Part shown: one piece after another, positions 25,801 to 34,345 of the stretch
Position numbering within the stretch: the stretch's first letter is position 1
Layout of the letters: the number at the start of each line of letters is the position of its first letter
Source of the DNA: Bacillus suaedaesalsae
GTDB lineage: Bacteria; Bacillota; Bacilli; Bacillales; SA4
Length of the DNA: 49,204 nt
Assembly: GCF_016890225.1 (NCBI RefSeq)
Contig: NZ_JAFELM010000009.1
Location: 1 to 49,204, forward strand
Direction: 5' to 3'
Made by a program: the position numbers and the translations under genes
The notes under the pieces: generated by a model
The model's input: the letters and a program-made list of their open reading frames with translations, nothing else
Databases searched by the model: none
Told to the model about the DNA's origin: nothing

Positions 25801-28203
25801 AAAGGTTGTTGTAGTGGCATTAGGTAAGTTTCTAAGAAGAACTTTACCTTCCTCCGTTATCTGATAAACGTTATATCCTGTTGCATAAGAAGATGCATTC
25901 CAACTTAACTTTATATCGTTTCCAAGTAGAACAGTTTGGGTTAATCCTATTGGTGCTTCCATCTTTGGATGAACTAAAGTTAACTTTAATTCAGTTCCAT
26001 CCACAGACTCCCCAAAACGGTTACTTACAGAACGAATAATGTAAGAGTGATCACCTTCTGGTTGGTTTGCGTATGTTACAGATTTAGTAGTAACTGTGCT
26101 TTTTAATACTTCCTCACCATTAATAAGCTCGTAAACTTTATAACTAGTAGCATAAGTAGCTGTGCCCCAACTTAACACTACATCATTACCATTTTGAACT
26201 TTATACGTTACATCTTCCGGGCTTTCCATTTCAGGGTGTACGATAGAAACTTGTACTTGTGAACCTTCAGGTGATTCTCCTAGTAAAGACGAATACGCAT
26301 AAACTTCAAATGTGTAGTCTCCCTCAGGCATATTAGCCAATGTAAAGAACGTTCCACTTTGAGTTTTCTTTAATATTTTCTCACCATCTACAATCTGATA
26401 TAGCTTATATTCTTTTGCATATTGTACAGAATCCCACTGTAATCTAATATCGTTTATATTCGCTAAAGAATACGTAAAGTTAGTAGGTGTTGCTAATGAT
26501 TCCCCATTTAACGTAACTTCAATTTTAGTACCTTCAGCAGATTCACCGAAACGTGGAGAATAAGAATAAATTTCATACGTGTACGTACCAGCCATCATTG
26601 AAGTATAAGTAGTTTGGGTTCCTGCCAGATTTCTCAATAACTTCTTCTGTCCATTTACAATCTCATAAACTCTATACTGCGTTGCGTATTCTACAGCACC
26701 CCAACTTAACGTAAACTGTGTTGGATTATTAATTTCATTTGTAACATTTGGAGGAGCAACCATCTCTGGATGCGCTAATGCAAATTCTAGTTTACTACCT
26801 TCATCTGATTCACCAAATCGAGTACTATTTGAGTGAACTTCATACACATAATCTCCCTCAGCTGAGTTCGTGTATGCTACTGATGTTCCAGTCACTGCCG
26901 TTTTAAAAACTTTTTGCCCGCCAATGATTTGATACACTTTATAATTTGTCGCGTTAGTTACTGGATCCCAAGATAAAGTAACATCATTACCGTTTTGTAT
27001 CTTATAGTTAAGATTATTAGGCTTCTCCATCACAACCGTTTCAACATTAACGGTCACACTAGCACTGTCTTCTGATTCCCCAAAACGAGAACTGTAAGCT
27101 TTAACGATAAAAGTGTAGCTTCCGCCTGATTGGTTTGTATATTTTACTGAAGTGCTAGTAACCGTACCCTTTAAAATCTTCTCACCATTCACTACTTCAT
27201 AAACATAATAACCAGTAGCATAAGGTACAGCGTCCCACTTCACTGTAACGTCGTTAATATTGGACGTTTCAACTGTAACATTAGGAGTCTCTAATTTAAT
27301 ATCTTGAATTGTAAATGTAATCGCACTACCCTCAAGTGACTCACCAAAACGATCACTTACAGAGTATACTTGATAACTATAGTCACCAGCTGGTTGATTT
27401 GTTAGCTTAAAGTTAGTGGAAGTAACTTTATTGATAGACTTCTTTTCTCCATCAATTAATTGATAGACGTTATATCCAGTAGCATAGCTTACTGATTGCC
27501 ATTTAAGTTCTATGTCGTTACCATTTGTAATGTTGTAGCTTAAATTTAAAGGATTAACCATTACTGGATGCACAACATCAACTTGTACTCCTTGTGAAAA
27601 AGGTGATTCACCATATAACGAATGAAAAGCTGTAATTTCGTAATGATATTTTCCTTCAACTGCATTTGTAATTGTATACGTTCTAGCAGAAGTGGATGTT
27701 ACTAACGTTTTTTCCCCATCTGTGTTTACTTCATAAACATTGTATTTCTCAACATAAGGAGCTGCAGTCCAGTTAAGAGTTATGTCATTTCCATTTTTCA
27801 TTACATATGTCAGTGACGTTGGAGCAGTCATATCTGGATAAGATATATTAAACGTAACTGGTGCATTCGGACCTGACTCTTCGTCATTTAATAGTGTTGT
27901 GACAACATAACTATACGAACCTTCCGCGAGGTTATTAAAGGTAAAGCTATTTGTCTTAGAAGTCCCTACTAGTAATAATTGACCTTCTTTGATTTCATAT
28001 ACATTGTATCCTGTTGCCCCAACTACCGCACTCCAAGTAAGCTTTATATCATCAGGAGTAAGCTCTTGATAAGTTAGATTACTGGGAGGAAGTAAAACTG
28101 AGTTTGATTCTGCTGCAAATGCACTACTAAACGGTAGTACTAGTTGGTACATAAGCATTAGCGCAACTAGGAAGGTTGGTAAATTCAACATCCTTTTACT
28201 CAT
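22855..28203 (-). CDS. Giant secreted repeat protein (FN3-like and Ig-like modules), probable adhesin/matrix protein
   Basis: 1782 residues from an ATG behind GAAAGGGG. A signal peptide (FLVALMLMYQLVLPFSSAFA) is followed by about 13 FN3-like modules of about 90 residues (32-1210). Each reads roughly NDIxLxW-x-YATGYxVYQxxDGEKxL-x-MPEGDYxYEVxSxSxRFGES. Six Ig-like modules of about 82 residues follow (to about 1690), of the type TAPxTxxNV, LTAxDxxSGVxxTFYSING, YSIDKAGNxExxxTxxVKIDK, resembling OmpL47/bacterial Ig repeats. A unique 90-residue C-terminal domain ends VKGHTTVIVKK. No LPXTG, SLH or other wall anchor is present, so attachment must be through the C-terminal domain or it is released. 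A c-di-GMP-I riboswitch with terminator controls it. In clostridia such riboswitches control adhesins, which supports a role in attachment or biofilm; this is inference. Confidence 0.9.
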   Translation of the reverse strand: MSKRMLNLPTFLVALMLMYQLVLPFSSAFAAESNSVLLPPSNLTYQELTPDDIKLTWSAVVGATGYNVYEIKEGQLLLVGTSKTNSFTFNNLAEGSYSYVVTTLLNDEESGPNAPVTFNISYPDMTAPTSLTYVMKNGNDITLNWTAAPYVEKYNVYEVNTDGEKTLVTSTSARTYTITNAVEGKYHYEITAFHSLYGESPFSQGVQVDVVHPVMVNPLNLSYNITNGNDIELKWQSVSYATGYNVYQLIDGEKKSINKVTSTNFKLTNQPAGDYSYQVYSVSDRFGESLEGSAITFTIQDIKLETPNVTVETSNINDVTVKWDAVPYATGYYVYEVVNGEKILKGTVTSTSVKYTNQSGGSYTFIVKAYSSRFGESEDSASVTVNVETVVMEKPNNLNYKIQNGNDVTLSWDPVTNATNYKVYQIIGGQKVFKTAVTGTSVAYTNSAEGDYVYEVHSNSTRFGESDEGSKLEFALAHPEMVAPPNVTNEINNPTQFTLSWGAVEYATQYRVYEIVNGQKKLLRNLAGTQTTYTSMMAGTYTYEIYSYSPRFGESAEGTKIEVTLNGESLATPTNFTYSLANINDIRLQWDSVQYAKEYKLYQIVDGEKILKKTQSGTFFTLANMPEGDYTFEVYAYSSLLGESPEGSQVQVSIVHPEMESPEDVTYKVQNGNDVVLSWGTATYATSYKVYELINGEEVLKSTVTTKSVTYANQPEGDHSYIIRSVSNRFGESVDGTELKLTLVHPKMEAPIGLTQTVLLGNDIKLSWNASSYATGYNVYQITEEGKVLLRNLPNATTTTFVNMPEGNYQYEVHSYSNRFGESEESSEISLDLVHPTMQAPENLVKSIVNGNDIKLQWSASSYASGYKIYQVVDGEKILKTTVTGTFYTFVNMPEGDYHYEVKSFSSRFGESAEGSDLSFELIHPIMQAPKTVVNSIVNGNDIKLSWTASTYANGYHIYQVVDGEKIFKRTVNNTTTTTFTNMPEGDYTYEVNSFSTRFGESPESSKLIFNLTWPIVQPPVVTSTVFNANNITLAWKGVPWANEYKVYKVTQEGKEQIYKGTALTYKVYNLSEDTHSFEVVASSTRFVDSVPSNKVTETIVYPVMQAPEANLTLLSDTSARVVWNFVTYANGYNLYEIIDGEKVLVAEKINNLSYTIQNLSYANHEYVVTSYSNSFGESTPSNVVLAKLIIDTTAPVTTTVENEKWVNSDQTITLQATDDETGVAKTFYSVNEGPFVEGTTITVTAEGSNKVQFYSIDKVGNKEEVKTIYSKIDKTAPTTVTNEITTAFSQSHTVTLTASDELSGVSSTFYSINGSAYQEGTSITVDQEGTNEVSYYSIDHAGNKEEAKTLSVKVDRTAPTTASNVSENWYTDDVPVTLTALDVLSGVEATYYSINGSELKKGSTFTVNQEGLNEVVFYSIDKAGNREDIQTVIVKIDKSSPVTQSTITEAWTNEDVQVTLTAEDAHSGISKTFYSINESNFQEGTSFTVSQEGISKVSYYSVDKAGNIEQAQTSNVMIDKTAPVTVSNVTEEWSKDDVQVTLTTTDEHSGSALTYYSINGSDYQEGTAFTVNQEDVNEISYFSIDHVGNWEAVRTVEVKIDKTAPELSMNVNELYELGSSVTLTYKAADKLSGMASEVMTVNDLEVENGSTLSLNKPGTYTINVTAIDKVGNQSTISKTFNVYIPATIEVTPKVIKGNKGVFTVRVDVPAEFKGKINLDSATLNGVSALNSNNGYYNQAKNGQFKFERSDFTWTPSEVLVEFEGYVDGYLVKGHTTVIVKK

Positions 28204-28244
28204 AAATAATCCCCTTTCAAATTAGGAAAAAGACAATAAAAAAA

Positions 28245-28262
28245 GAACCCCGACAAGGTTCA
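28245..28262 (-). terminator. Riboswitch-linked terminator
   Basis: On the minus strand GAACC, a 6-base loop, GGGTTC and then TTTTTTTATTG. The CCTTGT in the loop region is complementary to ACAAGG just 3' of the aptamer, giving a possible antiterminator pairing. Confidence 0.75.
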
Positions 28263-28274
28263 TAGTTTATGAGC

Positions 28275-28370
28275 TATGTTTCCTTGTGGTAACCGGCTAC
28301 CTTCCATTTTCATGGGTCAGGCCCTTGGCTTTGCGTCTCATAGTTTCCTATGATTTGCCTTTTTCACTAG
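28275..28370 (-). promoter_or_regulatory. c-di-GMP-I riboswitch aptamer upstream of the FN3-like protein
   Basis: The clearest of the three. The minus strand reads AAAGGCAAATC, a hairpin ATAGGAAACTAT with GAAA loop, the core GACGCAAAGCCAAGGGCC, TGACCCATGAAAATGG, then AAGGTAGCCGGTTACC. A terminator lies about 15-30 bases beyond, followed by the start of the 1782-residue surface protein. A CATAG / CTATG hairpin between aptamer and terminator may take part in switching. The sign of regulation cannot be read with certainty. Confidence 0.95.
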
Positions 28371-28581
28371 AGTTATGTGACTTTAACTCTATGATACTGT
28401 TAATAATCACATCCTGTGAATAGACCTATATACCTATATTTATGATTATTTTACTATTTTTCCTTCTACCTCCTCTTTATAAACTATTGACTTCTGAACT
28501 ATTTATAAAAAGAAGTCTACGATTATTATCGGTCCACAGCAGAAACTTTTCATAGAACTCAAACATTTACCAATAAAAAAG

Positions 28582-28603
28582 GCACTGCCCAAATGGACAG
28601 TGC
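28582..28603 (-). terminator. Terminator after the nucleotidase gene
   Basis: GCACTG / CAGTGC stem, extended by CC/GG across one mismatch, followed on the minus strand by CTTTTTTATTGG. It lies 10 bases past the stop of the nucleotidase gene. Confidence 0.85.
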
Positions 28604-28612
28604 TAATTTTAG

Positions 28613-31600
28613 TTAATTCAATCTTTGAATACGACCTTCAGCCTTGTATTCAAATGGCTTTGGAAGTGATTTGACATATTCCATTGTAGCTTCAAGATCA
28701 CTTGGCCCAACTTCAATATTTGTAGCTCTAGAACTGAAAACTTCTTTTCCTGACATATAGTTGTTAACAACAACACTGTATTCTTGATTTGGATCTATCT
28801 TGCTTCCATCAGGAAGGAACATATCCACAACTTGCCCTGTTTTCGTTGTATCCTCATAAACGTACGTATAAGTGAAGCCAGCAATGTGATAGTCTAAACC
28901 TTTTGCTGTAATTTGATCGTTCATAATGTACAGTAAGTCTTCACCACTTAAGTTCAACTTAACTAATGTGTTACCAAACGGTTGAACAGCGAATAACTCT
29001 CCAAATGTTACGTCACCAACATCAACAGCAGAACGTACTCCTCCACCATTCATTAAAGCCATATCTGCATTCATCACATACTTCATGCCATCTGCAAGTA
29101 AGTTACCTAGGTTTAGGTCACCAAACTGACGACTAACAGTTGGGTACCCTTTTTCAAGAGCTGTTAGGGTTTTTCCAACAACCTCAGCCTTTATTGGTTC
29201 TACTTTTGCTGCATACTTTTGCATAATCGCAGCTACTGCTGGATCTGGAGTGTATTGATCTTGAAATACAGTTACAATTTCAGCCGTTTTCTTAAAGATA
29301 TCCCCAGTATATGGATCAATTTCTAAATCAACATCTGAAAATGCAGATCCATAAGAGTATGCTTGTACAATTAACTTGTTGTCTACTAATCTATTTACCT
29401 TCACGTGATTATGTGCTGCAAAAATCACATCAACCTCATCATTTACTTTTTCTGCAATTTCACTTACGTCAAATGCATCTGTATATCCTGTTTGTGCTGC
29501 TGGATTATGAGCTAGAACGACAATTGCTTCTACACCCTGACTCTTAAGCTCAGCCGTATATTTATTAATGGCTTCTACTTCATCTGTAATCTTTAATGAT
29601 TCATTACCTTTTCTTACAATCATATCAGGAGTTTCTTGAGTAACTACTCCAATGATTCCAACCTTTTGACCACCGATTTCTTCAACTGTATATGGTTCTG
29701 TAATTAATTGACCATTTCTAGTGTCATAGGCATTGGAAGCTACAACCGGAAAATCCATTCCGTCATAACCTGTTGTACCGTTTGGATGGTCTCCACCATT
29801 AATCATACGGTTTAACTCATCGATACCTTCATCAAATTCATGGTTACCTAACGTACCTGCATCAAAGCCTATTGCTTCAAGTACTTCAATTGTCGGCTCG
29901 TCTTGGAATAAAGCAGAGATTAACGGGCTGCCCCCAATCATATCACCTGCATGGACCATAAATGTATTTGGATTTGTTGCTTCTTCTTGCTTGAGTGCAG
30001 CAGCTAAATATTCAGCCTGTCCTGCAAAAGAAGTTCCTACTTTAGTAATGGTATCTAATTGACCGTGTAAATCATTTACTCCTAGTAATTGCACTTGTAC
30101 TCCGCGGTTTAAATCTAAATTGAAGATACCGAAACCTTTTAAATCAGTTCTTCCAGTATACGTGATATCTCCACCAGCATATTGCTCTGCTTTTGGTGAA
30201 GAAGTGAATGTTACATTTACATCTTCAGAAATCGGAGCAATAGACCAGTTTTGGTCAGCTGTTGGTGTGATTTCCTTCATTTCAGAAATGTAATCCATCA
30301 AGATTTGACGGTTTTCATCTGCAGAGTCAACAACCATTTCGCTTCCTTTAACTCCAGGGAAGTTACCTCCACCACCAGCACGGTAGTTGTTTGTAACAAC
30401 AATAAAGTCTTGGTTTGGATCTACTGTTTCACCGTTGTACTCTAAGTTTACAACACGGCTTGAATCAGGGTTAATGACTGCACCAGTTGGTGAATATTTA
30501 GGTGCTTTTGTTACATCGATTTGATACGTTACACCATCAATGATATCAAAATTATAAACTGGGAAACTATCATTTAATAAAGGTTGTTCCGTTGTGATAG
30601 TAGGATCAATTGTGTTGAATTTCCCTGCAGACATTTCAATCCATTCTTTAACGACAGATCCTTTTACTTTAATTGCTTTTAATGTGTTGTCATACAGGTA
30701 TAAGTCACCTGCACTACGAATCGTTAAGTCACCTACTTTAATTTCTGTATATTCCTCAACACCATTACGACCAGCTTTGAACGGAGCACCTACAGATAAT
30801 ATAGGTAGATCTTTATATTCAGGTTTATTTAATGCAACATACTTTTCAACAAACCACTTTTGCGCACTTGTCACAACCTGAACAGATGGATCATCTTGCA
30901 CTAAAGCAAAGTAGCTGTAAATATCATCTGTTGTTTTACCAATCGGTGTATTTACGTACTTAATTGTTGCTTCATGATCAGCTTGAACAGCTTTTAGAAT
31001 GGCTGCATCAGGTTGGACAGTGTCAATTGCTCGAGTTGAAGATTGTGATTCAGCAACTTCCCACTTGCCTCTTACCTTCTCCAGAGTTAAATCAATAAGA
31101 CCAAGAGCTCCTCCACCGTAACCAGCCTGAACAGCAGGTACTCCATTTATTGTTCCTTTTAAATAATCAACGCCAGGTAACGGTTGACCGTCAGCATCTT
31201 TGAATAGTGAATCTAGTGATTTTAAATCTTTTGCAGGGAATACTTTATGAGTATGAGAAAACGTAATTGCGTCAATTCCCTCTACTTTACTTAATGCATA
31301 AACAGCATCCTCTGTATTTGATACGTTTCCATTGAAACCAGAGTGAGCTTGTGCAATAATCACATCTGCTCCTTCTTCAAGCATTTGCGGTACAAATTTG
31401 TTAGCGGTTTCAACAATGCCTTTTGTAATTACTTTTCCATCTAAATGAGCCTTGTCCCACTCATTCACTTGTGGTGGTACAAAACCAATAAATCCTACTT
31501 TAATTACTTTTGTTTTTCCACTTTCATCTGTTACCTTTTTGTTTACAATTTTATATGGAGAAAATTGATTTCTATCATTTTTTGGATTGTTATCTTTGTC

Positions 31601-32113
31601 ATCTACATATACGTTAGCATTTACAAATGAGAAGTTTGCATCATCATATACTTCATCTAAATAGTCAAGGCCATAGTTAAACTCATGATTTCCTAGAGTG
31701 GCCATATCGTAGCCCATCATATTCATTGCCTTGATAGCTGGATGTACTTCTCCCTCTTCTAGTGGATCAATCTTTGCTTTGTAAGTGCCAAGTGGAGTAC
31801 CTTGTATTAAGTCTCCGTTGTCAACTAAAACAGAGTTTTCTACTTCTTGTTTTGCTTGTTTTACTAATGTTGCAGTCTTAGCTAATCCAAGCTTAGGAGC
31901 AGTTGCATTTTTGTAATAATCAAAGTCTACTAAGTTCGTGTGAATATCTGTAGTCTCTAAAATACGAAGCTCGACTATTGAAGAAGCTTTCTTGTTACTT
32001 GCTGTCGGCTTTGCAGCACTAACATAGCTAGTCATGAATGGAGTTGCTAAAATACTGAATGCAAGTGTACTGGACAAAATCTTTTTTGCATTGATTTTGC
32101 TGCGCTTTTTCAT
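28613..32113 (-). CDS. Secreted bifunctional 2',3'-cyclic nucleotidase / 5'-nucleotidase (YfkN-like)
   Basis: 1166 residues with signal peptide (ILSSTLAFSILATPFMTSYVSAA). It contains two complete metallophosphatase plus nucleotidase C-domain units. The first (about 48-600) has TTDIHTNL, NGDLIQGTPLG and GNHEFNYGLDYL; the second (about 670-1160) has VNDLHGQL, HAGDMIGGSPL and GNHEFDEGIDEL. Metal ligands of both units appear intact. Each unit ends in a UshA-type substrate domain (FKAGRNGVEEYTEI; GGGVRSAVDVGDVTFGEL). The order matches B. subtilis YfkN, which releases phosphate and nucleosides from extracellular nucleotides. YfkN is longer and carries a C-terminal wall-sorting region, which is absent here (the protein ends EGRIQRLN), so it is probably released. 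ATG behind AAAGGATGG. Own terminator. It lies among secreted proteins. Confidence 0.93.
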   Translation of the reverse strand: MKKRSKINAKKILSSTLAFSILATPFMTSYVSAAKPTASNKKASSIVELRILETTDIHTNLVDFDYYKNATAPKLGLAKTATLVKQAKQEVENSVLVDNGDLIQGTPLGTYKAKIDPLEEGEVHPAIKAMNMMGYDMATLGNHEFNYGLDYLDEVYDDANFSFVNANVYVDDKDNNPKNDRNQFSPYKIVNKKVTDESGKTKVIKVGFIGFVPPQVNEWDKAHLDGKVITKGIVETANKFVPQMLEEGADVIIAQAHSGFNGNVSNTEDAVYALSKVEGIDAITFSHTHKVFPAKDLKSLDSLFKDADGQPLPGVDYLKGTINGVPAVQAGYGGGALGLIDLTLEKVRGKWEVAESQSSTRAIDTVQPDAAILKAVQADHEATIKYVNTPIGKTTDDIYSYFALVQDDPSVQVVTSAQKWFVEKYVALNKPEYKDLPILSVGAPFKAGRNGVEEYTEIKVGDLTIRSAGDLYLYDNTLKAIKVKGSVVKEWIEMSAGKFNTIDPTITTEQPLLNDSFPVYNFDIIDGVTYQIDVTKAPKYSPTGAVINPDSSRVVNLEYNGETVDPNQDFIVVTNNYRAGGGGNFPGVKGSEMVVDSADENRQILMDYISEMKEITPTADQNWSIAPISEDVNVTFTSSPKAEQYAGGDITYTGRTDLKGFGIFNLDLNRGVQVQLLGVNDLHGQLDTITKVGTSFAGQAEYLAAALKQEEATNPNTFMVHAGDMIGGSPLISALFQDEPTIEVLEAIGFDAGTLGNHEFDEGIDELNRMINGGDHPNGTTGYDGMDFPVVASNAYDTRNGQLITEPYTVEEIGGQKVGIIGVVTQETPDMIVRKGNESLKITDEVEAINKYTAELKSQGVEAIVVLAHNPAAQTGYTDAFDVSEIAEKVNDEVDVIFAAHNHVKVNRLVDNKLIVQAYSYGSAFSDVDLEIDPYTGDIFKKTAEIVTVFQDQYTPDPAVAAIMQKYAAKVEPIKAEVVGKTLTALEKGYPTVSRQFGDLNLGNLLADGMKYVMNADMALMNGGGVRSAVDVGDVTFGELFAVQPFGNTLVKLNLSGEDLLYIMNDQITAKGLDYHIAGFTYTYVYEDTTKTGQVVDMFLPDGSKIDPNQEYSVVVNNYMSGKEVFSSRATNIEVGPSDLEATMEYVKSLPKPFEYKAEGRIQRLN

Positions 32114-32340
32114 GATTGATCCATCCTTTTAGTTTATTGAGGAGAGAAATCTCCTCTAGTAATATAGCAAATTAAAAGAGAGATAGATATTAAGAATTTG
32201 TAAAATACGTTATTTTTGGTAGAATATACCTAAAGCCTATTTCTCTGCACATTACTTTCTATCTATAAATTTCGTAAGAAAAGTAGTTTTTTGTCTAAAT
32301 TTATCAATAAAAGTTAAAAATATTTTAGCAAATAAAAAAA

Positions 32341-32360
32341 ACACCACCCTAAAGGGCAGT
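32341..32360 (-). terminator. Terminator after the M4 protease gene
   Basis: On the minus strand CACTGCCC TTTA GGGTGGTG, 8 bp with two G-U pairs, then TTTTTTTTATTTG. It lies 10 bases past the stop codon. Confidence 0.85.
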
Positions 32361-32369
32361 GCTTTGATT

Positions 32370-34049
32370 CTAGTAAACTCCTACATTGTTCCAAGCAGAC
32401 TTTACCACATTGTATTCTGTTGAAGTACTTCCATATAAATCGGCTGCTGCTTGAAGTGTTGCAGCACGGGCTGCACTAAAGTTACTAGTTGGACCTAAGT
32501 AACGAGTAAGTGCACGGTAGTAAATTTTTTCAGCTTTTGTAGTACCTAAACTACTAATCACGTAGTAACCAGCTTTGTTTGGAATACCACTGTTAATATG
32601 AACTCCACCATTATCTGCTGTTGTGTTGTTATAGTTATTCATATGTGCAGGTTGTCCATAGCGAGTTGGGTCGGATACGCTACGCAGAGCATCTCCGGAG
32701 ATAGAAGGTGTATAAACATCTTCTCCAATTAAATAATCCGGTTCTACGAATACAGCAAAAAGGTCAGACATTGATTCATTTAGTGCACCAGATTGATTTC
32801 TGTACTCAAGTCCTGCCGTGTACTCTGTTACGGCGTGAGTTAATTCATGTGCCACTACATCAAGCGCACCAGATAGTGAGCGGAATTGAGAACCATCGCC
32901 ATCCCCATATACCATTTGCTGACCATTCCAGAAAGCATTGTTATAGTTAGAACCATAGTGAACGGTTGAACGAATCGTTGCACCTGCATTGTTAAAGCTG
33001 TTTCGGTTATGTTTATTTTTGAAGTAGTCATATACCTTACCTGCATAGGCATGTGCATCTACATCTGCACGTTGAGTTGTGCTTGTAAATTTATTATCTG
33101 CATCTACCGAGTATGAACCTGGTAAGCTTGACCCATTTCTAGCTGTAAAAGTCTCAATTACTCCGTTCATTGCTTTCGTTGTATCAAATAAATAATACGT
33201 GCCGTTTGAATAATACGTGTTTAGTGTTTTTGAATCTCCTAATACCCCTGTTCCAGATCCTGTTGTTGCATACTCTGCTGCTGCGTTATAGGAATCTATC
33301 ACACTACCATCTTCTGTATTGATATATACCTTCCAGTTTGCTGGATATGGATGGATAAATTGAAGAGTTACTTTTTCAGCAAGATAGTAGTTCCCTTCGA
33401 ATTGATATAAGACAGTCTCAGAAGAAGTTGTTGTGTTATCAACATGTGAATGAAAATCTGGCTCTTGAGCTGCACTTGGGTCCTCTACCTCTGTCTCTTC
33501 AGGCTTAACGTTAATAGATTTCCATGCTAGTTTTGTTGCTTCATCTTTCGATAGATTAGAAGTTGCCTTCCCTTTATAGTCGAACATGACTTCTGGTTGG
33601 ATATCTCCATTGATGGCTGAAATTACACCATTTTTGTCTGTATGTACCATAAAGCTTGTACCATCAACTGGTACATTTTTATATTGCTGTTCATACTTAT
33701 AGTGAGTCATTCCTAATTCATCAGTCTCCTGGCTTATTAACACTAGGTCAAGATGTGGATCAAGCTTGTAAATATCTTGGTTTGCCTTAAGATATTGCTT
33801 AATTTCCTTCTCAGTTTTAATCCCCTTTTCAGAAACCTTACCGCTCACAAACATCGGTACATCTTGATCAGCCTTCCACGTAATGTTTACATGATCTTTT
33901 GCTAGATTTTTAATCTTAGCTTCTACTGCCTTCTTGTTGTTTTCTTTTACTTTCTTTTGTGGTTCTGAATCAGCACTTTGTGCAATGGCTGGAGCAGTTG
34001 TACTCAGCGTTAATCCAAGAGCTAATAATATTGCTGCTTGCTTTTTCAT
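32370..34049 (-). CDS. Secreted neutral metalloprotease (M4, bacillolysin/thermolysin family)
   Basis: 559 residues, pre-pro-enzyme. Signal peptide ([19 protein letters not shown]), FTP and PepSY propeptide domains (about 50-200; [18 protein letters not shown]), then a mature M4 domain of about 310 residues. The zinc site [10 protein letters not shown] is near residue 400, with the third ligand in [10 protein letters not shown] about 20 residues later; [16 protein letters not shown] holds the conserved catalytic His region. Extracellular broad-specificity endopeptidase. ATG behind AAGGAGGAATACTAG. Lies upstream of the nucleotidase and the FN3-like protein but has its own terminator, so it is a separate unit. 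Could supply peptides, or process surface proteins such as its neighbours. Confidence 0.96.
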   Translation of the reverse strand: MKKQAAILLALGLTLSTTAPAIAQSADSEPQKKVKENNKKAVEAKIKNLAKDHVNITWKADQDVPMFVSGKVSEKGIKTEKEIKQYLKANQDIYKLDPHLDLVLISQETDELGMTHYKYEQQYKNVPVDGTSFMVHTDKNGVISAINGDIQPEVMFDYKGKATSNLSKDEATKLAWKSINVKPEETEVEDPSAAQEPDFHSHVDNTTTSSETVLYQFEGNYYLAEKVTLQFIHPYPANWKVYINTEDGSVIDSYNAAAEYATTGSGTGVLGDSKTLNTYYSNGTYYLFDTTKAMNGVIETFTARNGSSLPGSYSVDADNKFTSTTQRADVDAHAYAGKVYDYFKNKHNRNSFNNAGATIRSTVHYGSNYNNAFWNGQQMVYGDGDGSQFRSLSGALDVVAHELTHAVTEYTAGLEYRNQSGALNESMSDLFAVFVEPDYLIGEDVYTPSISGDALRSVSDPTRYGQPAHMNNYNNTTADNGGVHINSGIPNKAGYYVISSLGTTKAEKIYYRALTRYLGPTSNFSAARAATLQAAADLYGSTSTEYNVVKSAWNNVGVY

Positions 34050-34317
34050 CTAGTATTCCTCCTTGAAAAAAGTTTTTGAAATATTTCTACAACATCATAG
34101 CAACGAACTTGGAAGTTGTGTATTGGGAAAAACAGAGCGAAAAAGTAGAATAAAACTATCTTTTGAGGAATAACTTGAGCAACCGTGACGATAGAATTAG
34201 TAGTTTGGGAAATTATGTATTCAAAGTATTAAGATAAAAAACCAGTATAGGGAAATTACACTATTTACCTCGCACATTTGGTTGAGCATTTGTCAAAAAG
34301 TCTTTCATTGCATAAAA

Positions 34318-34343
34318 AAAGAGCCAACCGAAGTTAGCTCTTT
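34318..34343 (-). terminator. Terminator after the EnvC-like gene
   Basis: AAAGAGCCAAC / GTTAGCTCTTT with loop CGAA, one mismatch, followed on the minus strand by TTTTTATG. It sits immediately past the stop codon. Confidence 0.85.
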
Positions 34344-34345
34344 TC

